DNA of 64,000 nucleotides from Astropecten irregularis. Its lineage: Eukaryota > Echinodermata > Asteroidea > Paxillosida > Astropectinidae. The translations under genes and the position numbers were made by a program. Location: contig OZ020256.1 of assembly GCA_963971285.1 (NCBI GenBank), positions 7,566,501 through 7,630,500 on the forward strand. Direction: 5' to 3'. Of the stretch, positions 13,001-25,000 are shown one piece after another (within the stretch, counting starts at the first letter, position 1; each line of letters begins with the position of its first letter). Below the pieces are notes generated by a model. The model did not search any database. It saw only the letters and a program-made list of their open reading frames with translations, and was not told the DNA's origin.

Positions 13001-16000
13001 TTTCCTCGTCTTTGATTATCTGTCTGAGATTACCATGTCACTACTTACTGCAGCAAAACGAAAAAATCCTGTAAGAAATAAACTGTGTGTTGTCTTCATT
13101 AATTATCCTCTACTCCAGTCGAGGATAGTCTATTCATGCTCATTGTTGTTTATACTAAACATGATTGCTAACTTGTGTGGTCCATTTTAGCAATCTCTCT
13201 CCAGTATTTATTTATTAATTGAATGAGTTATTAATATACAATTGTTATATGGGTTGTTTATTATTGGATTGTATAACTGCATTTCTTTGGCATTATGAAT
13301 ACTACTTCTAGATTTAGACCCGTCTATCTAGCACTGTCACTTTTCGGGGGTCCATATTCCGTAACGCTATGAATTTTGAAAACAACAATTGATAGATGAA
13401 ATTTTTGTGACATTTTTCTCGAAAAGTTGTGGGTAAATTACAAAACTGAGAAAGCATGAGCATAACAGATGTTTGAGGATCAGGAAAAAAAGTAATTCAG
13501 GGGAATTCCTGGTCTATGAGTCGTGGTACATGTACATGTAGGTGCTGCAATGTTTCATTAAAATGTCATCTATCAATTGTCGTTTTCAAAACCCATAGCG
13601 TTATGGCCCTCTTTAAAAAAAACTGGTGCTAGAACTTAAAAGGCTCACAGAGGAGCCTTCTAAATCTATATGAAGGGCAGGGATTTCATTGAACTCCATA
13701 GAGGCAACATAGATGATTTTCTGGGAACATTTCATCATGTTCCATTGATGACGTCTTATTACATATTTCTTGGCAGGACTTGGGTTATGCACCTGATTTT
13801 GTTCAGGCAGCCATTGGGCCCCTGATTAATGACATTAAGAGGAAGGGTATACGTGTAGTAAGCAATGCTGGTGGAATTAACCCACATTCATGTGCAGCAG
13901 CTGTACAGGAAGTTGCAAAGAAAGCTGGGATTGACCTGAAGGTTGCCGTGGTTACAGGGGATGACCTCATGCTCAAGGTAACAGACTATTTTGACAAATT
14001 TGATTTCATCCAGTTTCCATAATGGTCTCATGAACCTTTCTGCTAACACTCAGAGTACTAATGGGTAGAAGTCAGTTTATTCCATAAGGACTTCATGCAG
14101 ATTTTGGGATAAAAGTGATTTGTGGGGTTTGGAGTTATTGTTTGACGTGCTGGGGCGGGAACGCTATGAGGAAGGATAAAGAAAGGATTGATCGTCTGGT
14201 GAGAAAGGTAGGGAGGATGACAGGGTTGTGTTTGCAGTCGGTGGACTCTCTTTACCGGGAGCGTGTGACTGGTGTGTTCAGTCGCATTTTGGAAGACAAT
14301 AGCCACCCACTCAACGGCGAACTTACTAGTCACATCATTCCCAGAAGTGGTAGAATGAGACTGCCGACTACCCCAACGGGTATGACATTATTCAATGAAT
14401 TTTATGAAAGATGATTGATATTTCTTTTATATATACATATATTTATATACTCTTTATTTCGTATGGCCTATTGGGCGTTCGCCTGTTTTAATCCTTGTAT
14501 AATGTTTAATGTGCATTTTATAATATGTCCTTTTATTACTTCATGAACGTTTGTTGTATTTTTAACTACATGTATACTATGCGAGCAGAGTAATTTCTCC
14601 CATTGGAGATCAATAAAGTTTTCTTATGTCTTATGTCTTATGTCTTAAAACTTAGATGTTTTAAAACGCTGTCTTCAAGTAGAAACAGCTAGTTTCCTCA
14701 GGGAAGATACATGTAAAGTACTTTACATGTACCGGTATCTTCCCTGAAGAAACTAGCTAAATTAAACAAGTACAGTGTATGTAGTTGTACATAATGACTT
14801 TGATTATCATTGAAGTGTGTCATTGAGTGTTGTGTCATTAGTACTCATACCCATACCAAATTTGGCAGAATTCATTTGTACATGTAGTATGCTTGGATGA
14901 AGATGCAATGCTCACAGAGCACATGCTAGTACGAGGATAGATGGCTCAACTTGCTCCAAAGAATGTACCATCAAGATTATACACATTTGTTGCCTTTGGC
15001 AGATTCAAGAAGGTCCTCAAACAAAATGTATAAGGTTGATGTGTTTATGAGGTTAAAAACTTGAAAAACCATTCAAGACAAACGTAAGAGTTGGTCTTTG
15101 TGACTTGTGTGTAATGATATCTTATTCCCAGCTGTTGCTATTGTTTATTCATAACCATCAGTTGGTTGAACTGATTTGTACTATTTTGAGTCATTTCTTT
15201 TCCTTTGTCATTATAATTTGCAGAAGGGTGAGATAATTGCAGCTGGAACTAAAGATCTTGACTCAGATGTCATTGCTCCAAAGAGTTTAGTCAGCATGAA
15301 CGCTTATCTTGGGTGAGCTTTGTACAACTGATCGTACATGGACCCTTTCACTGAGAGGCCAAAAGTGTGAAGTGAAAATATATGAGAAATGCATTGTGGG
15401 ACAGTTTGTGTTGAACATTTGGGGCCTGTTTGTTTCACGCAAAGGATCCGATATTTTGGGATCCACCTCCTATGCAGGGTACGCTAAAATGGGATCCGGA
15501 TCCGCAGGATTCATCATAAACAAACAGGCCCTTGGTCACACAGTCTCATATAAGTTGGCTCTATGCGAAAGGGTCTACACAAACCCTAAAGGAACAATTT
15601 TAGGTAACAATGTATGCTCCACCCATTACAAGGAGACTAGAGAATTGCCAAAATGACAGCTTTGGTTTTACTGTATGTAACAACTGCTTTAAAACCCTAA
15701 CAGCCACAAACCCCTCAAACTCCAACAGGCAATACTGTTGAGTTTTGGCTTGTTTGGTACCAAACAATAATTAAGGACCTGTTGTTGTATGTTTGTTGTA
15801 TGTTGTATGCTCTGTATGGTATTGCAATTGCTTCAAACTGTACACAGTGTTAGACCGCTCAAAGCTTTCGAATATTTTTTTAAAATCGTTACAGAAACAA
15901 TGTGTAATACATGCGTTTTTGCTTGGCTGCACATGTTGACTTGTACTATTTTCTTCCACTCACGTCACCTCCTCTGGCTGCCAGCATTTCTTGTTAATGC

Positions 16001-19000
16001 CTACCACTCAGCTCCACTCACTTCCACTCCTACTTGTTTGTATTTACTACCAGGCACCTTCACTTCCTTCCTCTCACCTTTTTGAGGTTTCTACTTTATT
16101 TCACCACTAACATAGGGCTGGATAGCTCAGTTGGTAGAGCGCCTGTATGGTATTCAGGAGGTTCCCGGTTCGAATCCCACTCCAGTCGATTTGTTTTGTT
16201 CACTTTTCAATGATTTATTTCACCTCCACTAGCTTTTACTTGCTTTCACTTCACTCCTGCTCACTGCCACTTCCAATCTTCATTGCTGATTTTTCCTAAC
16301 CTTCCCTTTGTTGTGTTTTTCATTGTTTTGTCCATCTGGATATGGTCTGCCTCTCAGTTATTTTGTTGCGTACATGTAATAATTTAGATAGTATGTGATG
16401 TTGTACCAATGTTTTGTCTCTGATGTTATTATCTGTTTGACAGGGCTGGACCTATCACAAAGGCTCTTGACCTAGGTGCAGATATTGTCATCACAGGACG
16501 ATGTGTGGATAGTGCAGTAGTTCTGGGACCACTCATGCATACAGTCAGTATACAGGTTTATTATTATTTAAAAACACGGTCATCTTTATGATGCTCTTAT
16601 AAATCAGAAATCCCAAGGTTTTTGTTCTCCTTTGTGTTTCATTGTTTTGTACTCCGGCCTCTTACATTTTCGTTTTCCTTTTCGCTTGTATGACACATAG
16701 TTTGGTTGGGATCATCAAGATTACACACGTCTAGCATCGGCCTCTCTGGCAGGTCACATAGCTGAATGTGGAGCACAGGCTACAGGGGGAATATTCACAG
16801 ACTGGCACCGGGTAGATAACTGGTGAGAAAGCGAAATATTCACTTTTGAAGGGCTATTATGGTGATAGGCATAGGCACAAAGACAATGACCTGTAGGGGC
16901 ACCAAGGCAATGACCAGAAACACCTGGGGCACAAAGGAATTGACCAGGGGCACCATCGCAAAGACCAGGTGCACCTAGAAAATTACCATGCGCACCAAAG
17001 CAATGGCCAAGAGCACTGTGGCAATGACCAGGGGCACTAAGGCAAAAGCCAGGGGCACCATGGCAATTACTAGGGGCACCGAGGCAAACCCAGGGATACC
17101 GAGGCAATGACCAAGGGCCAAGGGCACTATGGGAATTGTTAATTTCCTATGAAGTCTTTTCAATGTATTCATGCTCCAAATAACTGATATCACCCGATTT
17201 GTACAGTTATTGTTAATGGCAGCGTACAGGATTTGCTAGGCCTCAAAAAAAATTTATTGAGTTTTAGACAGAAAATGAACTCAACAGTTCAGCAAAAACA
17301 CATATCTTTGCAAATCCTAAATGCCCCCTTTAATGATGTTTGCAAGACTATTTGCAAGTCCTAAAGATTAGTTATTGGACCTCTTGACATGCTATGTTTA
17401 ATTGCATGTATGTTACATAATAATTATGTGAACAGAAATGTCCTCAGTTCAGCCACCTGTTTGATTTGAACTCTATTGTTGTCCACATAGGGATAACATG
17501 GGCTTTCCCATTGTGGAGTGTGATCAAAATGGTAATTTTGTCGTCACCAAGCCGCCTAAGACCGGAGGATTGGTTTCTACAGCAACCATCGCCGAGCAGA
17601 TAGTGTATGAGCTTGGAGATCCTGGGAGATATATTCTCCCTGATGTGATATGTGATTTCAGGAATGTCAAACTGCAAGAAGTCAAGGGTGAGTGTAGGAT
17701 GGACAGTTCCAGCAGAATGCCTGTAGAAGCTAATCAAAGACCACAGTACCTGATCATCATCATGTTTCTATCCAACTCGGTGCACAATAGCAAGAGCACA
17801 CCACACAAAGAAAATTTTGGCCCCAAAAAGTTTATCCCTCCCAAGTGTGATTGACTGATTGGTTACCTGGCAATTGATAAAACAAGGATGTCAAGAAAAG
17901 CCTGAAAATGCTCATGAATATAATAATCCACATAAGCATAAACATTCACAGGAGCCATAATAGAGGAGGCAAAGATGATAGTTTTCAAGGTATAATTCAT
18001 GATTGGTATAGGTCACAGAACAGTACTCATACTTTGTCTGATCCAACATGTACAATTTGTACATGAAATAATAAGCCTGTGTAAATTTGATCTTAATCCG
18101 ATATCTGAGTCATGAGAAATTAGCAAAAACCTAACTAAATATTTCTTTCAAAACATGAACTGATTATGGTTTTGATCTTACCCTAAGATCAAAACTGTTT
18201 TCAGAATTGTCTTACTAATTTCTGGATAAATATAGCATTTCAGGCTGAAATTTTAACTTTATGTTTCTACCAGCACCATCTTCAAACCCTGTAAGTTATA
18301 TGTAAATCTGTGAACATTCCTATTTGGGTATGTTAGTAGTTACCAATCCTATACTGTACCTCAAAATCACTGTTGCTGATGATGAAGTCATGTACTTCTC
18401 ATGTAATGTCATGTGACTTTTTCAACAGGTGATCCTAATGGTGCAGTGCTAGTAACAGGTGCTCGGGGCTTACCACCTACCTCACAATACAAGGTAAATC
18501 AAAGATATCACTCAATCTCTCACTATTTGTTATCTCTCTACATAGTTTTGATGAATTCATAAATGCTCTTCTCAATCCCTTAATACTCCATATTGCTATG
18601 AGATCAAGGATGTTATAACTACTGGGTCTTTGTTGACAATGTTACTCCTATTGGCATTGTTGACCATTTGCATGTTTATTGTAATCATCTTATGCTCATT
18701 TTGCCAGAATTCATCTTTCTTTAATCTCAACTATCAATCATTTAGTGCAATCTCTTCATTGAGTTTTCACAAGTACCTGAGGAGTCTGAAACCCTGTAGT
18801 AATGTGCATAAAGTATATCTACAAATATCACAGTACCATACTCTTTTGAGAGTGGGTGAAATCTTCATGTTGTTGTCTGCTCTTTTTCTTGTCGGATTTG
18901 AGGGCTGATTTTCAAGGTCAAAGACTTAATATAAAGCTTGGTAACATGAATTTAGGGCATAACAATTGTATAGAAAAGGTTTGTTATACATTTCTACTAA

Positions 19001-22000
19001 AAATGCCTTGTCATGTCACTTTTTTACAAATCTCACCAACACTGCAACTTTTTTACTGCCTCATTTCACCAGAATCAATTAGTATACAAATAATGAATGT
19101 TTATGAGTGGAATGGTAAAAATAATTTCATGAGGTGACAGATGGACTGTTCCATTTCACGAGGCGAAGCCGAGTGGAATGGAACAGTCCATCTGTCACCG
19201 AATGAAATTATTTTTTCCATTCTACGAATGTGAAACATTCATTATTTGTTTTATATAACATCTAAGTATATCTTTGTCATTTGATTTTGATTGGAGGATA
19301 ACATTTTAAGAGTTAGCGAGACAAAAAAAGCTTAAAATCTTGGCAAACTATAAATATGCTCTTATAACAGTAACGCGCATTGCACACCAACGCGTACGCG
19401 CGCACGCAGTGACAAATAAATGGAACGCCGCTTGACCAATCACGTATTAGAGTCCCTGGCGTGCAATGGTACAAATCGGATGGCACCAAAAATGCACGGT
19501 GGATGGTACAAATTTCAACGGTTGTGATGTAAGCCATGAATTGGTCTATTTATCAAATATCACGTGACATACAATCCTCCAATCAAATGACAAGGATCTA
19601 CTAAGGTGTTATATAATACTCCTCATTTCTCAATTTGGAGAATGTGTCCTATAAAAAAAAATCCTGATTAGTACTGATAATGATTGAATGATGATTGAAA
19701 TAATCATGAAAAAGAAGAGTTTTGAACTGGCAGTGAAATTCCAACGGCTACCTTTAATTACACTGTAGTGGGAAACATTGTATAACCACATCTGGGCTTT
19801 CTACTTTGCATTTCCAAACTGTTCATGTGCATCTGGACTCAGTGGAATCAGTATTAAGGTTTGCAGAGACGTCATGTAAATACTCTTTTCTGGCAAAGGT
19901 GTGATTCTGAGAAGAACCAGTGAGTGTACGCTAGCCCTCCACTTGTCTTTGCTGAGGATGACCATGAGTGTATTGTTTATTGTGTAGGTGAGTGGTACCT
20001 ATGCTGATGGCTTCAGAGCAACTGCTGTGTCTCCTATCACTGGACCCAATGCTGCTGAGAAAGGCAGGAAGACTGCTCATAGCATTCTCAGAAGGTATGT
20101 GATTGCAGGTGCCAGTTATTACATGTGGTTTGGACACAGAATTTAGAAGCTGGGGCAATACAATTCTTTGCTTATTCATCAAGATTAATTCACACTCATT
20201 AGATTCATTTATGATAGTACTTAAGAACTTCCTTTTCTCACAAGCCTTTGATTTCAGTAAATTGATATCAGTATTAGAAACAGCTGTGCGTTTTGAAACA
20301 TGGTGAAAAGCATATAATAAATGTTGTAAGTTACAGTTATGATCAACTTTTGTGCTTTGTCAAACTGGCCACAGACACATGGCGAAAATTAGGCCATGTC
20401 CAAATAAGGGTGCGTTCATGGCTTCAACGAGTCGAAACCAGTCAACCTCATCCCCACTCTCTCAATTGTTTTTTGGCAGCATACACGACCACTCCCAGTG
20501 CTGCCCCATGAAAGCTAAACGAAGGCACCTTTAGTGTAAATATGTCATCTGCTATGAATGTACAGGTCAAGATGATTGATATTGAATTCAGTCATCAAAG
20601 TAGAAACGATGCAAGGGAATGTACATCTTTTCCTTGATGGCAATTTTTGTTCTCCTGTCAACAGAACCAGTGCCATGTTTAAGCACCTAGGGCTAGATGA
20701 CTACACGCAGACAAATGTGCAGATCCTAGGATCAGAGCAGACATATGGCCCCCATGCCAGAGACATCAACCCTAGGGAGGTGGTACTATGGATGGCCGTT
20801 GCTCATTCCCAGCGTAATGCCTTAGAGGTCTTCGCCAGAGAGGTAGCTCCTGCTGGTACAGGAATGGGTAAGGTACTTGGGATTTTAACATTTTGGGAGG
20901 CTATCGTATTGAATGCTTTCTTGTGTGGACGTCGTAGGCACCTGGAGATCATTGCTTGTATTTGTCAGACAACCAATTGTTGAAATTCAGCTAGTTTATG
21001 ATAATATTAATATCAGGGGCCATTTTCATAGAGCTTCTTAAGCATCAAAATTTGCTTAAGCACCAAAAACCTTGGTAAACAAAATCAATATGCCAGCCAA
21101 TACTCCTTGTGAATGTTATGCTAAGCAGACAATACAGCCAAAAAAGCACAAAAAAAAGAATAAAACAAATTTATCATTGCTTAGAAAACTTATGTCTATT
21201 TTAATGAAGGTACTCATTTTGCAAGCTGTCCATGGATGGAATACTTGACAAAACAAATTATGCAAAGTAAGCATTTTAGCTGTGTAAGTGGCTAAAATGA
21301 CTCTTTGAAACCCTTTGCTACTTAAAACTCAGATGTTAACATTCAGTCAACCAATAATATTCCATGGACATCTTGCAAAATGAGTACATTCATTAAAATA
21401 GACGTAAGTCCTCTTAGTAATGATCAATTTGTTTCATTCTTTTTTTTCTAATAAGCAGGAGAGGATGCTTGTTAAATATATGCTTGACTGAACTTTTCAG
21501 TGTCATTTGTTTGTTTTGAAAAACAACACCAATCCCGGTCAACTTCTTTTTGACTCACCCTGTAGGCCTATGCTTTCTATTAATGTACTTACAGGAGATA
21601 ACATCTAGGTTATTTTCCTTGTCGTTTTCATTGCAGAAATGTTTGATGATACATGTATTAAGATAGAATTTGCCTTGGCTGAGAAATTTCATGGACTGAA
21701 TTATTTGTGTTTTTTTTCTCGTTTGCAGCTCCTGGTCTAACAGGAATTGTAGGGGGACGCCCAAGGGTGTAAGTCATATCAAATCACCATTTCATGTTTT
21801 TTTATGATTTATATTTGTGGCTAATGATACACAAAACAAATCAAGATTGTCAATGAAAAAAACAATTGCAGCTGCAAAGCTGTGAGAGCCTGTGTAATAG
21901 TACTGTCTGTCCCATTCAACCAGTCCATCTGTTCAGCTGTCCTCATGAAATGTTAACTTATTTTTTATTAACATTTTTTGTTTATGTCATACATCAGTAT

Positions 22001-25000
22001 TTGCCATTTTGTCCAAAATAATGTTTTTATCATTTTTATTATTGGTCATTTAGCCTTTGAGAAAGATCCTGCTAGGATCGAACTGTGTCAGGCCCTCTTA
22101 ACTCCAAGCAATTTAATTCAAAATTAATTGAAAACAGTTTTAGCTGTTGTTTAAAAATGTCTAGTTGGTTGTTTCTGCTTCATTCTGCTGCTGTATATGT
22201 TTGTTTTTTTAATTTATGTTACAACTTTTTTTGTGAAAGATTTGAAGCTTTGCATGGTGACAATTGGTATGTGGATCGGTTTGCGAAAAAAACATGTCAG
22301 AATTGTTTGAGACGTTACGAGAAGTGCAAACGAAAAAGAAGTATGAACGATTCTTACATGGTGTTTCCACAAACCAATCCACATACTTATGTTATCATAT
22401 TGGTTATACATGTAAGAATGCAGTGAGCCATGAAAGCTTTGTTGTTCTAGTTTGTGAACTGAGATGGCAATCATTACAACCAATAGTGTTTAGAGTCTGT
22501 TATACTATCTTGACCCTGATAACCAATCCTATCTCTTGCTACTCTCCAGGTCACCTGTCTTGAAACTCTTCTCCTTCATGTATCCAAAGGACCAAGTCCA
22601 GGTGAGAAAAGATCATTATGATGCATTCCACCTCAAAAACCCAATCAAAATCATCCCAGGCAAATAACCAACATGAAGGTTTGATACAGTGGAACGCATG
22701 ATGCACAGAAATTGTTTGTTATTGTGGTCATTCATTATAGTGGACAATGTTCAGCATGCCTATACATTGTTCAAAAAATTGGAAGCCAAGGATGATGTTC
22801 GGTATAGCCAAATGTCAGTGTTGTAGTCAGTACTAGTACTACTCGAGTACTACTCGTGTACCATTCAGAGTGCTCATACTCGTACTTGCACTCGAACTAT
22901 GGTACTTGTACTCGGGCTACAAAATACTCGGAACTTGACGTCCAAATATTGTACTTTAGCATCTAAGTACTCGTACTCAATTTACAGTACTCTATAAAAA
23001 AATTCCTTTAAGTCAACTTACCACAGCAGTTGAAATACAAAGGTACAAAAATATTTACTCCAAAGAACCGATATTCGATACAGTAACATAACTGCTACAA
23101 CACGTAACCAGGTGTAATAGCGAGTTGACCTGTTACCATTTCATCTCTAGCCATGTCATCTGCAATGACTGTTGTACAATTTTGGGTTCAATTAGTTTTG
23201 TAAAAGGAAGTATTGACTTAGAAGTACTTGTACTCGTACTCGTACTCGTAAGATAAGTACTTGTACTCGTACTCACACTCGGAAGTACATAGTACTTGTA
23301 CTCGGAAACCAGTACTTGTACTCAGCTGGCAAAGTACTTGACCTGTCTTGGTACTCAACAATCAAAGTACTTGGCAGTACTTGGTACTTGGGGAAAAAAT
23401 ACTCGACTACAACACTGCCAAATGTTCAGTATAGTGGTGTTTGTTATATCAGCGTTCCTCTGTACTTTAGATAGCAGAAATAGCTGTTTATGCTATAAGT
23501 CTGATATGTGATACATCTTCCCTACTTCACAGGCCACTGTACATCTTGATGGCAATGAGGAGATACTGAATGCATCAATGCCAGCCACAGAGTCCTCCGA
23601 CCCAACATCATCTACAGAAGCAGACCCACAGACAGAGAACCTACCAGGAGGAGATCATTGCTTCAGCCTGGGTGACTTGGCATATACAAGGAGTGGAGAC
23701 AAAGGCAACAATGCAACATTAGGTACATTTTGCTAAGCAAGATTCGGATAGAAAACAGGCCCAATTTCATGAAATCTGTTACAGTATAAGCAAATATTTT
23801 TCGCTTATGAGAGCAGACTTTTCTTGCTTATGGTTAGCGTATTTCATGGGAAAGTTCTCTCTCGCTACGTTAAGCAAGGACTTTCTGCAAAAAGAATCAA
23901 GATTAGCCTGGAAATTCTTGGCTACCGATGCGCCGAAAGTCTTGCTTATGGATTCCATGAATTAGATCTCACATGTAGCAGTACCCATAAGCACAAAAAT
24001 AGGGCGAAATTCTATTTCATGAAATTTGGCCCTAGTCTTGAACAACATGCAGTGTATGGAATTTAGATTGGCAGTCTAATTATGCTATAAAACATCTTTA
24101 TTGTGTTTAGAAAGTTTGTAATTTACTCCAGTTGGGCTTGGTGGTCCAGCTGTATGATACCTGAACTTGTGTGCAGGAGGCTGTGGATTTAGGTCCCCAG
24201 CAGCATATCTGTAAAGTTGTGTTAATTGTTCTCGCTACCACTCAATAGTACAGATATTAAAGAGCTATTCAATGTGTTGGACAAGGCCAGCCTTACTTTC
24301 AATTATGATCTCACCCATGCATATCCTGCCGTCCGTGTGATTTCTTTTTTTAAGTCATTGGAAAGTGAGCAAAGAAAAATTGACTGGAGTGGGATTCCAA
24401 CCAGCGACCTCTGGAATACCATACTGGCGCTCTTACCAACTGAGCTATCCAGCCCTATGTTGGTGGTGTTCCTAATACTAATCAATTATCTATTTCTTGT
24501 TTACATTGTTTGATACAGGTGTTATAGCCAGGCATCCATCTTACGTACCATATCTCAGGAAGGCACTCAGTTCAGACGCAGTACAAGCATACTTCCAGCA
24601 CCTAATAGACCCTGACACTATTAACCCAGTGTCCAGGTAAGCTTACGTGGTCGTGTACATGTGTAGATTGTGTGTAGTACTACAGGCTTGCTTGTGACCC
24701 GGACAGGTTTTCTGAATGACATGAAGTTAATGCTGGTCTGTATGGTGGCGAGGTACACACTATACGGGTATAAGGGTAACCTAACCCATACTTGTACTAT
24801 AACCAACTGAGGTACCCAGCCACCTTATTGGTGATGTCACAAATATCCAATCACCTCTGCTCAGTTGTCAGATAGAAGCAGTGATACCTATCACCCAGTT
24901 CTTCAACACAGTTCCCCAAACTCGGTTAATAGTAGGGTCATCTATATCCAGAAATCCACAGCCAGCCCCCTGCATCTTTCAGCCAGGCCACTCTGGGACC

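Noticed and set aside
16115-16188. A tRNA gene
   Set aside because: It has good A and B boxes, but the same flanks recur with five other copies in both orientations, and the copies vary in the anticodon arm, so it is a SINE.
16754-17193. Gly/Ala/Pro/Cys repeat protein on the minus strand
   Set aside because: A degenerate minisatellite within an intron, with no start context or conservation.
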